DNA of 64,000 nt from JBKECF01 sp047974375 (lineage in GTDB: Bacteria > Bacillota > Clostridia > Lachnospirales > CAMZNU01): contig JBKECF010000054.1 in assembly GCA_047974375.1 (NCBI GenBank), positions 62,001-126,000 of the forward strand, read 5' to 3'. The notes under the pieces are model-generated. The model searched no databases. It was not told where the DNA came from and saw only the letters and a program-made list of their open reading frames with translations. Every line of letters begins with the position of its first letter. The first letter of the stretch is position 1. Shown here in pieces: positions 34,663 to 44,243 of this stretch. Made by a program: the position numbers and the translations under genes.

Positions 34663-35385
34663 ATGGTTAAATTAGGCAAGAGCTATTTTAAAGTATATTG
34701 TGAAGTAAGGTGGTGGGTTGAAATAAATAAAAAGAAATTAGTTGTATCTTCTAGTTTAATAATAATAGCGTTGATATGTTTAGGTTATTTTTTAGATTTA
34801 TATAATCATATGCAATATGCCAATGACGATAGCGACTATTTAATTAGCATCCGTAACATTGAAGAATTTTATACTATTAAGTCCGGCGTAATATATATAG
34901 GTGCTGATTATTGTCCAACTTGTGTTGAACTAAAACCAATTATAGAAGAATATAGTAGTAAAAATAAAAATATTATATATTACTTAGATATAGAATATTT
35001 TGTGGAAAATAAACTATTAAGTCATAAGGAAATAACTGCATTATTGAGCAAATATAATGTGAAGGAAATCCCTACACTAATAAAAATTGATAATTATATA
35101 TTTGATAGTTTAGTAACCTTCGGATATGTTAGTAGTGATGATACTGGAAGTTTGATGAAACATATAGATGACTTTGTCACCTACGATGAAAATAATATTT
35201 CATTGATTTCGAAGGATTTTTATGAAGTGGTTATAGTAATATTTTTAGTTGGTTCAATAGCTATAGCTTTTATGATATATATATTCATACTTAAGGGTAA
35301 GGTGTATAAATTTAAATTTATAATTATAATTCTGAATTTATTAATTATAATTGCCATGTATGCAATTAGACGACAGCTAATTTAA
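34663..35385 (+). CDS. Membrane-anchored thioredoxin-like protein
   Basis: About 240 residues. An N-terminal hydrophobic helix (SSSLIIIALICLGYFLDLY) is followed by a thioredoxin fold with active site ADYCPTCVELKPIIEEY (CPTC). The conserved cis-Pro region VKEIPTLIKIDNYI comes next, and two C-terminal membrane helices end the protein. The fold would lie outside the cell, as in bacteriocin-accessory and other thiol-disulfide proteins. The start is uncertain. ATG 34663 has no ribosome site, whereas AAGGTGGTGGG at ~34708 sits before an ATA (I) codon in frame. The gene may have lost its original start codon. Confidence 0.6.
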   Translation: MVKLGKSYFKVYCEVRWWVEINKKKLVVSSSLIIIALICLGYFLDLYNHMQYANDDSDYLISIRNIEEFYTIKSGVIYIGADYCPTCVELKPIIEEYSSKNKNIIYYLDIEYFVENKLLSHKEITALLSKYNVKEIPTLIKIDNYIFDSLVTFGYVSSDDTGSLMKHIDDFVTYDENNISLISKDFYEVVIVIFLVGSIAIAFMIYIFILKGKVYKFKFIIIILNLLIIIAMYAIRRQLI

Positions 35386-35537
35386 GGTGCTGACAAATTT
35401 ATCTGACAAATAAATAGTTATTCTGCGGTACTTTTATATTTAACAATTTTAATAAACATATTTTTAATAATGTTTTTGGTTTTTTATAAGGTTATAAATA
35501 AAAAAGATATTGTATAGATAAAATAGGGAAGTATTTT

Positions 35538-36108
35538 ATGAGAAGAAATATAAAGTTTTTTGCTGTACTGGTGATATTTATATCAATTACGTGTACAAAT
35601 GTATTTGCTAGCGATATTCATGAGGATAAAGCGGAAAGTCTAAAGGAGGATATTGCGATAATTAATGATGTTGTCGGTTGGTAACTTGCAAGAATTTGTT
35701 GAAAATAATGCACAGTGGTTAGAAGATATAAATGTTAAATTGGAAAACTATGTTAATAGCTTTCCAAAGGATGATAGAAGTGACGTTTTAAAAAAATTAC
35801 AAGGCATAAACGTTAATAGCTGAGCTGTAAGTGGTAATTTTAAATGGAAGTCTTATACTTATAGAAATGGATATTGGACATATAATATGGAACCTAAAAT
35901 GTCTACTAGAATGATAAGGCTTATTGCGCTAGACGGGTGGAATGAGCTCGAAGATATATATGGTGAATTAGGCTCACATGGAAGTGGCTTATTTGATCAG
36001 TATTTTTGTCACTTTGATGCGTTTATTGAATCTGAGTGGAATATTGAAAAGGGGCGTCCCGATGTAAGTTATTTAAGTACAATAAGAGCTTTATGTAATA
36101 CGAAATGA
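35538..36108 (+). pseudogene. Secreted DUF2599-like protein gene, frameshifted and with an in-frame TGA
   Basis: ATG 35538 starts a signal peptide (FFAVLVIFISITCTNVFAS) and 48 codons to TAA at 35682. A -1 frame then continues coherently (NLQEFVENNAQWLEDINVKL), meets TGA at 35821-35823, and runs on to TGA at 36106 with FKWKSYTYRNGYWTYNMEPK and SEWNIEKGRPDVSYLSTIRA. The C-terminal part resembles DUF2599 (from memory of its W/Y-rich and 'RPDVxY' pattern). Two separate lesions make a recent pseudogene the best reading. Confidence 0.65.
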
Positions 36109-36149
36109 TGTTAAGTCCGATAGCCGTGAAAATCAACATTTAACAATGT

Positions 36150-36195
36150 TTAGCAGTTCATCTAATTTTATTATGGTAGATGAATTGCTTTGTAA
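36150..36195. terminator. Possible terminator hairpin
   Basis: GCAGTTCATCTA pairs with TAGATGAATTGC across a 14-base loop. It lies between the convergent pseudogene and the minus-strand gene ending at 36239. The T-run is weak. Confidence 0.45.
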
Positions 36196-36238
36196 TTTTG
36201 CGGGCACAGATATTTTGTAATACCATTTTTATATTTAC

Positions 36239-36976
36239 TTAAAAAAGCTCAAGGGCAATATAGAGAGGAATATAAATACTGTTGTCTATGTTTAAAACGC
36301 TACCTTCTTTAAAAGGCAAGTCAACACCGTAGTTATTTGTATAATAATTATTATCAACGATAAAGTCGTTTTTACCTGAAATGGAATAGGTGGAAACGGC
36401 TTTTTTTTCGTTGTCCCATGTTATTTTTGTCCCAAAGTTATTTGTTAAATCTCTTAAAGAAACGTATGATACATTATTAATTACTGTAATAGCCATAGTA
36501 TCATTAATTTTTTCAAAAGTTAACTTTGTATCTAATTCTGGCAAAATATTTATATAAGGTATTTTAATGTTGCCGAATTTAACTGAATCTTCACTGCTGG
36601 ATTCTATTAAAATATTTAAGGGGCTATGGTTTGTTGATGCAACACTTCTATCTAAAGTAAGAGTAATATTGTCAATTATTATTGGTTCTGCAAAGTCTTC
36701 TTCTACTGTAAAAGTAATTTCTTTATCTTCTATAGAAAAATTACTAATTTCATTGGAAATTTCTCCGCTTCTAAAGAATATTTTATTACCTGATGGGAAA
36801 TCCTTTGTATCTAAAGTTATTTTATAATTTCCTGCTCTGCCACTATTTAATTTAATAGCTGGTGCAGCTTGGGCTTGCTTGCCTATATAAACATTTCCTA
36901 CCTCGTATTTTATTTCCTCTCCATAAATAGTTGCGGGAAATAAGATAATTAGAATTAATAATATAATTTTTTTCAT
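36239..36976 (-). CDS. Secreted protein with copper-amine-oxidase-N-type (stalk) domain
   Basis: About 245 residues. GAAAGGAAAA places the start at ATG 36976 (MKKIILLILIILFPATIYG, a signal peptide), not at the ORF's earlier start. The middle is beta-rich (KITLDTKDFPSGNKIFFRSG). The C-terminus has the PF07833-type pattern TMAITVINNVSYVSLRDLTN, then FGTKITWDNEKKAVS and IYIPLYIALELF. This domain is common in clostridial exported proteins and has no enzymatic meaning by itself. Exported, role unknown. Confidence 0.65.
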   Translation of the reverse strand: MKKIILLILIILFPATIYGEEIKYEVGNVYIGKQAQAAPAIKLNSGRAGNYKITLDTKDFPSGNKIFFRSGEISNEISNFSIEDKEITFTVEEDFAEPIIIDNITLTLDRSVASTNHSPLNILIESSSEDSVKFGNIKIPYINILPELDTKLTFEKINDTMAITVINNVSYVSLRDLTNNFGTKITWDNEKKAVSTYSISGKNDFIVDNNYYTNNYGVDLPFKEGSVLNIDNSIYIPLYIALELF

Positions 36977-37100
36977 AAATTTTCCTTTCATTTTCATATT
37001 CATTGGTCTTAGTATTTTCAATATTATATCTTATTTATTGATATATATCTATGAGAAGTATATAGTAAACTTATAAATAATATTTTTAAAGGAGGTTCAC

Positions 37101-37868
37101 ATGAAAAGAAAAACAGCAATTATTACAGGTGGTGCCAAGGGCATTGGGAAACAAATATCTTTAACAATGGCAAAAGAAGGATATAACATTATAGTCAATT
37201 ACAGAAGTGATGAAAATTCTGCACGGGAGATATGTAAAAAGGCAGCTGAATACGGAGTTGAAAGTTTAGCAGTTTATGCAGATATGGGCAAAGTGTCTGA
37301 TATTAGAGCAATGTATGAAAAAGCATTTGAAAAATTCCAAGTCGTAGATGTAGTTGTAAATAATGCAGGAATAAGTAGTGAAGTTTATTTTTTAGAAGCC
37401 ACAGAAGATATGTTTGACCAAATGACGGCAATAGATTGGAAGGGACTTTTTTTTAGTAGTCAAATAGCCGCAAAAAAAATGGTGGAAAAGAATGTAAAAG
37501 GCGTTATTATAAATATTTCATCTAATCAAATTGAAGGATGTTGGCCAAGGGCTTCAATTTATGCACCAACAAAAGCTGCTGTTTCGAAATTTACAAAAAA
37601 TGCGGCTATGGAGCTATCTTTAAAAGGTATACGAATGGTGGATATAGCACCTGGCTATACTGATGTAGGTTGGGAACCAGATGACATAAGAATGGAAGCA
37701 GCATCTAGATTGCCATTTAAAAGGTTTGCCACTACAGAGGAGATTGCTCAAGCTGTAGTTTATATGGCGTCAGACAAGGCTGATTATATAACAGGAACAA
37801 CTTTATTTATAGAAGGTGGTGCAACTCTACCTGTTGTGGCTGCCAACGATTTTGTGGAGGTGAAATAG
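37101..37868 (+). CDS. Short-chain dehydrogenase/reductase (sugar or sugar-acid dehydrogenase)
   Basis: A 255-residue classical SDR: cofactor loop TGGAKGIGKQ, NNAG at ~88-91, active Ser in INISSNQIEG, and Tyr154-x3-Lys158 (YAPTK). It heads an operon with an IlvD/Edd dehydratase and an RraA-like protein plus a sugar importer. It therefore probably oxidises the imported sugar or a keto-deoxy intermediate. AAAGGAGG precedes the ATG. Confidence 0.9.
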   Translation: MKRKTAIITGGAKGIGKQISLTMAKEGYNIIVNYRSDENSAREICKKAAEYGVESLAVYADMGKVSDIRAMYEKAFEKFQVVDVVVNNAGISSEVYFLEATEDMFDQMTAIDWKGLFFSSQIAAKKMVEKNVKGVIINISSNQIEGCWPRASIYAPTKAAVSKFTKNAAMELSLKGIRMVDIAPGYTDVGWEPDDIRMEAASRLPFKRFATTEEIAQAVVYMASDKADYITGTTLFIEGGATLPVVAANDFVEVK

Positions 37869-37870
37869 TC

Positions 37871-39538
37871 GTGGACTACAATTATTATAATGAATTATTA
37901 AAAGGGGATAAAGGTGCACTAAAGAGAGCTTTGTATAAATCTATGGGATTTTCAGATTCTGCTTTAGAAAAACCCTTAATAGCTATTGTAAATACCTATA
38001 CCAACGCAACACCTGGTCACTTTAATATAAATGACTTGTGTGAACAAGTTAAATTAGGGGTTCAATCTGCAGGCGGGACGGCAATGGTCTTTGGGAGTAT
38101 TGCACCTTGTGATGGTATTGCTGAAGGTCATGATGGTATGAGATATATATTGCCATCCAGAGATTTAATTACATCATCTGTAGAATGCATGGTTAGAGCC
38201 CACAAATTTGACGGCATTGTACTACTGGGCTCTTGTGACAAAATTGTGCCAGGCTTGCTAATGGCTGCAGCAAGATTAGATATACCTTCGATTTTTTGCA
38301 ACAGTGGACCTATGATGCCGGCTTTGTACAAGGGCAAACACTACGATGGAAATATTGTAACAGAGGCTATAGGCTGGAAAGAACGAGGGGAGATAACAGA
38401 AAATGAATTTAAAGAAATAGAGAATTTAGCTGAACCTTGTGTTGGCTCTTGTGCAATGCTAGGAACTGCCAATACAATGGGTTGTATAGCTGAGGCATTG
38501 GGCATGAGTATTTCAGGAAGTTCCACTATTCCGGCTATTTATGCAAAGCGTATGGAAGCCGCATATGCTACAGGATTAGCCATACTTGATTTAGTGAAAA
38601 ATGGCATGACAGCAAGAAAAATAATAACTAAAGAGTCAATTTATAATGCCATGGTTTTATTAATGGGTATAGGTGGGTCAACTAATGCCATAATGCATTT
38701 ACAGGCAATATATAAAGAAGCTGGTCTGGGTGAGTTATCTCTTGAAGTTTTTGATGAAATAAGTAAAAGAATTCCTCAAGTGGCTTCCATATATCCCGCA
38801 TCGCCCTATGATATGGTGGATTTTTATGAAGCTGGTGGCGTGCCTGCTGTATTGAAAGAATTAGAAGGGATGCTAAAAACGGATTGTTTAAATGTAGAAA
38901 ATATAACCATGAGGGATTATTTAAATAAATTTAAAAAAACAAAAAGACGAGAAGTAATTAAAACAATAGATGAGCCTTTTAACTCTACGGGAGGAATTGC
39001 AGTTTTAACAGGTAATATAGCACCTAAGGGTGCTGTTGCAAAGCCGGCAGCAATTCCAAAAGAATTAATGTACATGGAGGGTTTGGCGAAGGTTTTTTGT
39101 AGTGAAGAAGAGGCCTGTAACGCTATATTAGGAGGAAAAGTAGAGAGTAATACGGTTTTAGTATTAGCTTTTGAAGGACCAAAAGGCGGACCTGGTATGC
39201 CGGAAATGTACAGACCAATGAAGTGTCTAGAAGGTATGAATCTTTCTAATAGTTGTGCTTTAATTACAGATGGTAGATTTTCTGGTTCTAATAGAGGTTG
39301 CTTTGTGGGGCATATATCACCAGAGGCTTATGAAGGTGGAATGTTAGCGTTAATTAAAAATGGCGACAAAATTAAAATTGATATTGAAAATAGAATTTTG
39401 GAATTATTAGTTGACCAAAGTATTTTAGAAGAAAGAAAAAAAGAATTTATATTACCTGAGAAAAATATTTTAAATGGTTATTTGAATACTTATAGAAAAA
39501 TTAGTAAATCAGCTGCAGAAGGCGCAGTTGTTGAATAG
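37871..39538 (+). CDS. IlvD/Edd-family sugar-acid dehydratase
   Basis: A 555-residue Fe-S dehydratase starting at GTG 37871 behind GGAGGTGAAA. Family motifs include GHFNINDLCEQVKLGVQSAG, HDGMRYILPSRDLI, LLGSCDKIVPGLLMAAARLD (first cluster Cys), CVGSCAMLGTANTMGCIAEA (second), and the C-terminal GPKGGPGMPEM and ALITDGRFSGSNRGCFVGHI. True IlvD would normally sit with other ilv genes. Here the partners are an SDR and sugar transport, so aldonate dehydration to a 2-keto-3-deoxy acid is more likely. Confidence 0.88.
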   Translation: MDYNYYNELLKGDKGALKRALYKSMGFSDSALEKPLIAIVNTYTNATPGHFNINDLCEQVKLGVQSAGGTAMVFGSIAPCDGIAEGHDGMRYILPSRDLITSSVECMVRAHKFDGIVLLGSCDKIVPGLLMAAARLDIPSIFCNSGPMMPALYKGKHYDGNIVTEAIGWKERGEITENEFKEIENLAEPCVGSCAMLGTANTMGCIAEALGMSISGSSTIPAIYAKRMEAAYATGLAILDLVKNGMTARKIITKESIYNAMVLLMGIGGSTNAIMHLQAIYKEAGLGELSLEVFDEISKRIPQVASIYPASPYDMVDFYEAGGVPAVLKELEGMLKTDCLNVENITMRDYLNKFKKTKRREVIKTIDEPFNSTGGIAVLTGNIAPKGAVAKPAAIPKELMYMEGLAKVFCSEEEACNAILGGKVESNTVLVLAFEGPKGGPGMPEMYRPMKCLEGMNLSNSCALITDGRFSGSNRGCFVGHISPEAYEGGMLALIKNGDKIKIDIENRILELLVDQSILEERKKEFILPEKNILNGYLNTYRKISKSAAEGAVVE

Positions 39539-39546
39539 GAGGAAAT

Positions 39547-40236
39547 ATGCTAAGTTGGAAAAATGATGATGAATTATTTAAAATAATGAAAAAGGAGTTG
39601 TATTCTGCTGTAATAGGGGACATATTGGATAAAATGAAGTATTACCATCAGTTTTTACCCCAAAGAGTTCAACCTATAAATATAAATATGGTGGTTGCTG
39701 GAAGAGCAATGACGGTATTGGAGGCGGATTCTTTCGAGGAAATATCTAATGGATATAATGACATAATGAAAAAACCTTTTGGCCTTATGTTAGAGGCTTT
39801 AGATGATTTAAAGAAAAATGAAGTGTATATTTGCACAGGTGCATCCCCTTCATACGCTTTAGTCGGGGAATTAATGTGTACTAGAATGCAAATTTTAGGA
39901 GCTGCTGGAGCAGTGGTTAACGGATTTCATAGAGATACAAAGGGAATAGAAGAGCTTAATTTTCCTTGTTTTTCCTATGGGAGATACGCAAAAGACCAAG
40001 GGCCACGAGGTAAGGTTATTGATTTTAGAGTTCCTATAGAAATTGAGGGTGTAAGTATAAAGTCTGGGGATATTATTTTTGGGGATATGGATGGGGTGCT
40101 ATGCATACCAAGGGAAATAGAAAGGGAAGTAATTATTAAGGCTTATGAAAAAGCTACTGGGGAAAAAATGGTAGCAGAGGCTATAAAAAATGGAATGGCT
40201 GCCAAGGCATCTTTTGACAAATATGGAATTATGTAA
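39547..40236 (+). CDS. RraA-like/HMG-aldolase family protein
   Basis: A 229-residue protein. The core GELMCTRMQILGAAGAVVNG, the ligand loop GFHRDTKGIEELNFPCFSYG and the late DIIFGDMDGVLCIPREIE match the RraA/4-hydroxy-4-methyl-2-oxoglutarate aldolase fold, where an Asp (FGDMDG) binds Mg2+. In sugar-acid operons these act as aldolases or keto-acid hydrolyases. Here it would act after the dehydratase. AGGAGG precedes the ATG, 8 bases after the dehydratase stop. Confidence 0.82.
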   Translation: MLSWKNDDELFKIMKKELYSAVIGDILDKMKYYHQFLPQRVQPININMVVAGRAMTVLEADSFEEISNGYNDIMKKPFGLMLEALDDLKKNEVYICTGASPSYALVGELMCTRMQILGAAGAVVNGFHRDTKGIEELNFPCFSYGRYAKDQGPRGKVIDFRVPIEIEGVSIKSGDIIFGDMDGVLCIPREIEREVIIKAYEKATGEKMVAEAIKNGMAAKASFDKYGIM

Positions 40237-40483
40237 GTGTAGTGACCTTGTACTAAATTACTATTTTTTATATATATGTACCTTGAAGTAAGTGCAATAA
40301 AATTTAGATAAAAGCATTTAGAGGGTTATGAAATAAAAATACAACAAAAGAAATATAAATTTATTTAGGAAATTGACAAATTGAACAAAAATAGCAATTT
40401 TTTTAAACATAAAAGCAATTTAATGTAATGATAGAGGAACAAATAAACGGTAAAATTAAAATAATTTAAGGGAGGAGATGGGT

Positions 40484-41992
40484 ATGAGGAGCATTCTGGA
40501 GTTTAAAAATATTTCGAAATATTTTCCTGGAGTAAAAGCACTAGATAATGTGTCTTTTAAGGCATACGCTGGCGAAGTATTAGCGTTTTTAGGTGAAAAT
40601 GGAGCAGGAAAATCTACCTTGTTAAAAGTTTTAAATGGCGACTATCAACCAACATCTGGGGAATATCTTCTTAATGGTGAACAAAAACATTTCACTACAC
40701 CTCATGAAGCAATTAAAGAAGGAATTAGCGTTATATATCAAGAAAGGCAAATCCTTCTGGAACTTAGCGTAGCAGAAAATATTTACCTTGGTAGAATGCC
40801 TACTAATAAATTTGGAATTATAGATATAAAAAAAGCCAATAAAATGGCAGGGGATATAATAAAAGATTTTGGACTATCCATTTTGCCAACGGCTAAAGTT
40901 AAAGATTTGAGTATAGCCTACCAACAAATGGTAGAAATTATGAAGGCCTATAGCCGAGAGAATTTAAAGGTAATATGTTTTGATGAACCGACAGCGAGCC
41001 TTAGCGATGCGGAAATTGAAAGTTTATTTAGAATAATAGATAAACTAAAGGCACAAAATAAAATTGTTATATATGTATCTCACCGTATGAGTGAAATTCA
41101 AAGGATGGCAGATAAAGTTGCTATATTTAAAGATGGTCATTATATAGATACAGTAGTTACAAAAGAAATCGACGAAAAAGAATTAATAAAAATGATGGTT
41201 GGTAGAGATTTAGGGGATATATTTAATAGCTTAAATAGAAATAAAGAAATTGGAGATGTTTTACTAGAAGTGAAAAATCTTTCCTCAGATTATGTTAGAG
41301 AGTCATCTTTCACTTTGAGGAAAGGCGAGGTTTTAGGTTTTTCTGGCTTAGTTGGTGCAGGGCGAACAGAGCTTATACTAGCAATCATAGGAGCACGCAA
41401 ACTTAAGTCAGGTGAGGTTTATTTAGAAGGAAAAAAAATAATAAATCGTTCTCCAAAAGACGCTGTAGATAATGGAATAGTTTTAGTTCCAGAGGATCGA
41501 AAGTTACAAGGGATTTTATCAAACTTAAGTGTTTCTGGAAATATAAATATATCGCTTTTAGATATAAATTCAAATAAGTTTGGTGTAATAGATGGTAAAA
41601 AGGAAAAACAACAAGTGGTAAAGGGGATAGATGATTTTAAAATTAAAACCCCATCGCCAGATAAAAAAATAGTTGAATTGTCTGGAGGAAATCAACAGAA
41701 GTGCATAGTAGCTAGGTGGATAGCTACAAACCCAAAAGTATTAATATTAGACGAGCCTACAAAGGGTATAGATGTTGGTGCTAAGTCGGAGTTTTATAAC
41801 ATGATTTGTGAATTTGCAAAAGAAGGCTTGGGGGTAATACTAATATCTTCTGAACTGCCAGAGGTAATAGGCTTATCCGATAGAATAATAGTTATGAAGT
41901 CTTTGGAGATCGTTGGAGAAGTGAAAAGAGAAGATGCTACAGAGGATAAATTATTAAGCTTAGGTATGATAGGGGAGAATGCCAATGAATGA
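40484..41992 (+). CDS. Sugar ABC transporter ATP-binding protein, tandem ATPase (RbsA/AraG-like)
   Basis: About 502 residues. GGAGG at 40470 fits ATG 40484 (8-base spacing) better than the ATG at 40478. Domain 1: GENGAGKST, LSIAYQQMVEIMKAYS, CFDEPTASLSDAE. Domain 2: GLVGAGRTE, LVPEDRKLQGILSNLSVSGN, LSGGNQQKCIVARW, LILDEPTKGIDVGAKSE. Standard CUT2 layout. The 247-base gap before it carries TTGACA at 40373-40378 without a clear -10, so it may have its own promoter or be read from the SDR operon. Confidence 0.94.
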   Translation: MRSILEFKNISKYFPGVKALDNVSFKAYAGEVLAFLGENGAGKSTLLKVLNGDYQPTSGEYLLNGEQKHFTTPHEAIKEGISVIYQERQILLELSVAENIYLGRMPTNKFGIIDIKKANKMAGDIIKDFGLSILPTAKVKDLSIAYQQMVEIMKAYSRENLKVICFDEPTASLSDAEIESLFRIIDKLKAQNKIVIYVSHRMSEIQRMADKVAIFKDGHYIDTVVTKEIDEKELIKMMVGRDLGDIFNSLNRNKEIGDVLLEVKNLSSDYVRESSFTLRKGEVLGFSGLVGAGRTELILAIIGARKLKSGEVYLEGKKIINRSPKDAVDNGIVLVPEDRKLQGILSNLSVSGNINISLLDINSNKFGVIDGKKEKQQVVKGIDDFKIKTPSPDKKIVELSGGNQQKCIVARWIATNPKVLILDEPTKGIDVGAKSEFYNMICEFAKEGLGVILISSELPEVIGLSDRIIVMKSLEIVGEVKREDATEDKLLSLGMIGENANE

Positions 41993-43007
41993 TGACGGTA
42001 ATAGTGTAAATGTTAAAAAAAATGTTTTCAAAAATATTGTTGAAATAATCGGCGGGGACAAAATTGTATTGCTGGTGGCTATAGCTGTAGTTTTTGTTCT
42101 ATTTACAACATTAAATGAAAATTTTTTAAGTATGCAAAATATTGTAAATTTACTAGTTGCAGCGTCTTTAGTTGGGATGGTTGCCGTAGGTCACACTTAT
42201 TTAATTATTGCTGGCCAAAATGATTTATCTCCAGGTTCCTTAGCTGCTTTTTCAGGCGTAATGGTAGCTCTTTTATTAAGTTGGAATATACCTGTGCCAG
42301 TGGCTGTTTTTTTAACATTAATAAGTGGTGTAATTGTAGGCGTGTTTAATGCATGGATGGTAAATAAAATCAAACTAGAGGCTTTTATAGCCACGCTAGT
42401 TACTCAAGCTATTATTCGTGGATTTGCATATATTATTTGTGGAGGTAAACCTATTGCCATAAGTAACCAAAGCTTTATAGCTATTGGCAAGACTAGGTTT
42501 TTGAACTTACCTATATCAGTATGGTTAATGATACTATCTTTCCTTATTTTTGGCTTTATTTTGTCAAAAACTAAATTTGGGCGAAGTATTTATGCTATTG
42601 GAGGCAGTACAGAGGCTGCTCGTTTAGCAGGGCTAAATCCTCAAAGAATTGTAACTCTATGTTTTGTTTTAATAGGGGCTTTAACTTCCTTAGGTGGAAT
42701 GGTTTTTGCATCTCGTATGAATTCCGGTCAGCCGGCTGCTAATGTAAACTTAGAATTTGATGCAATTACTGCTGTAATATTAGGAGGAGTTTCCTTTAGT
42801 GGTGGTGTAGGCAGTATGGGAGGCACGGTTCTAGGGATTATATTAATTCAAGCTTTTAACACAGGGCTAATTATGGTTAATGTACCAAGTTTTTGGCAAT
42901 ATGTTGCTCGTGGAGCACTACTATTATTTGCCTTAACTTCAGACTACATAAGAAAAGAAAAACGTAGTAAAGAACTTCTTGCTGCAAGTATGAAAAATGC
43001 GGCTTAA
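41985..43007 (+). CDS. Sugar ABC transporter permease (RbsC/AraH-like)
   Basis: About 340 residues, eight to ten membrane helices, overlapping the ATPase gene by 8 bases. AGGGGAG fits ATG 41985 better than the ATG at 41979. Motifs include GHTYLIIAGQNDLSPGSLAA (the usual GGIDLSVGS is GQNDLSPGS here), NKIKLEAFIATLVTQAIIRG, IYAIGGSTEAARLAGLNP and VILGGVSFSGGVGSMGGTVL. Confidence 0.94.
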   Translation: MNDDGNSVNVKKNVFKNIVEIIGGDKIVLLVAIAVVFVLFTTLNENFLSMQNIVNLLVAASLVGMVAVGHTYLIIAGQNDLSPGSLAAFSGVMVALLLSWNIPVPVAVFLTLISGVIVGVFNAWMVNKIKLEAFIATLVTQAIIRGFAYIICGGKPIAISNQSFIAIGKTRFLNLPISVWLMILSFLIFGFILSKTKFGRSIYAIGGSTEAARLAGLNPQRIVTLCFVLIGALTSLGGMVFASRMNSGQPAANVNLEFDAITAVILGGVSFSGGVGSMGGTVLGIILIQAFNTGLIMVNVPSFWQYVARGALLLFALTSDYIRKEKRSKELLAASMKNAA

Positions 43008-43081
43008 GAGTTGTTATTATTGGCAATCCTACGGGATAATAATAACTAAAATATAAAAATATTTTATTTTAGGAGGAAAAA

Positions 43082-44170
43082 ATGAAAAAGAGAATTTTTA
43101 ATGTTTTAGTAACAGTATTAATGGGGACTTTTATAGCTGTAGGCTGTAGTTCAGCGCCATCTGAACCTACTGAAAGTGGTGAAGGTACTGAAGAGAGTCA
43201 AGTTACAGAAGCGGCTGAGGAAAAAAACGATGAGGCAGCTGGGGAAACTACTGATGCAGAAAAACTTTTGGTGTATGGAATTTATAAAGCTGGAGATCAA
43301 ACATGGTTTATTGATGAAGGTGCATCTGCTCAAAAGGCGGTTGAAGAAGCTGGCGGGGAATTTATATATGTTGATGCCAAAATGAATCCAGAAGAGTATT
43401 TAAAAGCTGTAGATAATGCTATAGCAAATAATGCATCTGGCATAGTTACGTGTATACCGGACCAAACAATGTCTCAAGCAGTTGTAGATAAAGCCAACGA
43501 AGCAGGAATTCCAATTGTAGCAGCTGATGACGCTTTACAAGATGCAAATGGTGAAAAAATAGCACCTTGGGTTGGTATAAACGCTTATAAAATTGGTGAG
43601 GCTAACGGAGAATGGATAGCAAATTACGCAATAGAAAATGATTTAGTAGGTAAGGAAGATGTTGGACTATTGTTAATGACAATGGATACAGTTTCAAGTT
43701 GTGTACCACGTGCGGAAGGTGAGTACGATAAATTTACTGAGTTAGTACCAGAATTTAATTTAGATAATATATATAAAGCTGACTATGATGGTACAACAGA
43801 TAAAGGTAACACAGCGGCAGCGGCGGTTATTACAGCAAATCCACAAATAAAAACTTGGCTTGTAACAGGTGCTAACGAGGAAGGCTGTATTGGCGCGGCT
43901 CGTGCCTTAGAAAGTGCTGGGCTAGATGGAGAGGCGTGTGTAGTTGGACTTGGTGCTTATATGGCTAAAGATGAGTGGAATAATAAAGGTGCTGATGGAA
44001 CATGTGTAAAGGCTTCTGCTTATTTTTCATCTGATTCAGTAGGTGCAGGTTCTGTTGAAGTTTTATTAGACTTAATTGCAGGAAACGAAGTACCGATGGA
44101 AACGGCTGTAGACGCAATAGTCGTTACTCCAGAGAACTATAAAGAAGTTATGGGAAGTTATGCGGAATAA
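43082..44170 (+). CDS. Sugar ABC transporter substrate-binding lipoprotein (AraF-like)
   Basis: A 362-residue lipoprotein (lipobox AVGC, Cys 22) with an acidic Ser/Glu/Thr linker. The type 1 binding fold shows VYGIYKAGDQTWFIDEGASA, NNASGIVTCIPDQTMSQAVV and TWLVTGANEEGCIGAARALE. The last recalls the arabinose-binding protein more than RbsB, so a pentose such as L-arabinose or a related aldose is the best guess. Ends its operon at a strong terminator. Confidence 0.9.
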   Translation: MKKRIFNVLVTVLMGTFIAVGCSSAPSEPTESGEGTEESQVTEAAEEKNDEAAGETTDAEKLLVYGIYKAGDQTWFIDEGASAQKAVEEAGGEFIYVDAKMNPEEYLKAVDNAIANNASGIVTCIPDQTMSQAVVDKANEAGIPIVAADDALQDANGEKIAPWVGINAYKIGEANGEWIANYAIENDLVGKEDVGLLLMTMDTVSSCVPRAEGEYDKFTELVPEFNLDNIYKADYDGTTDKGNTAAAAVITANPQIKTWLVTGANEEGCIGAARALESAGLDGEACVVGLGAYMAKDEWNNKGADGTCVKASAYFSSDSVGAGSVEVLLDLIAGNEVPMETAVDAIVVTPENYKEVMGSYAE

Positions 44171-44196
44171 AGCATAGCAATTTCAATTAAAATAAG

Positions 44197-44243
44197 AAGG
44201 GCATTCATAAAAATACGTTGTATTTTTAGAAGCCCTTTTTTAT
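44197..44243 (+). terminator. Terminator of the oxidative sugar operon
   Basis: AAGGGC (44197-44202) and GCCCTT (44232-44237) form the base of a stem that continues as AAAAATAC/GTATTTTT, followed by a T-run. Confidence 0.8.

Noticed and set aside
37871..39538. Dihydroxy-acid dehydratase of isoleucine/valine synthesis (ilvD)
   Set aside because: The family is right, but the operon contains an SDR, an RraA-like protein and sugar transport rather than ilv or leu genes; sugar-acid dehydratase is preferred.
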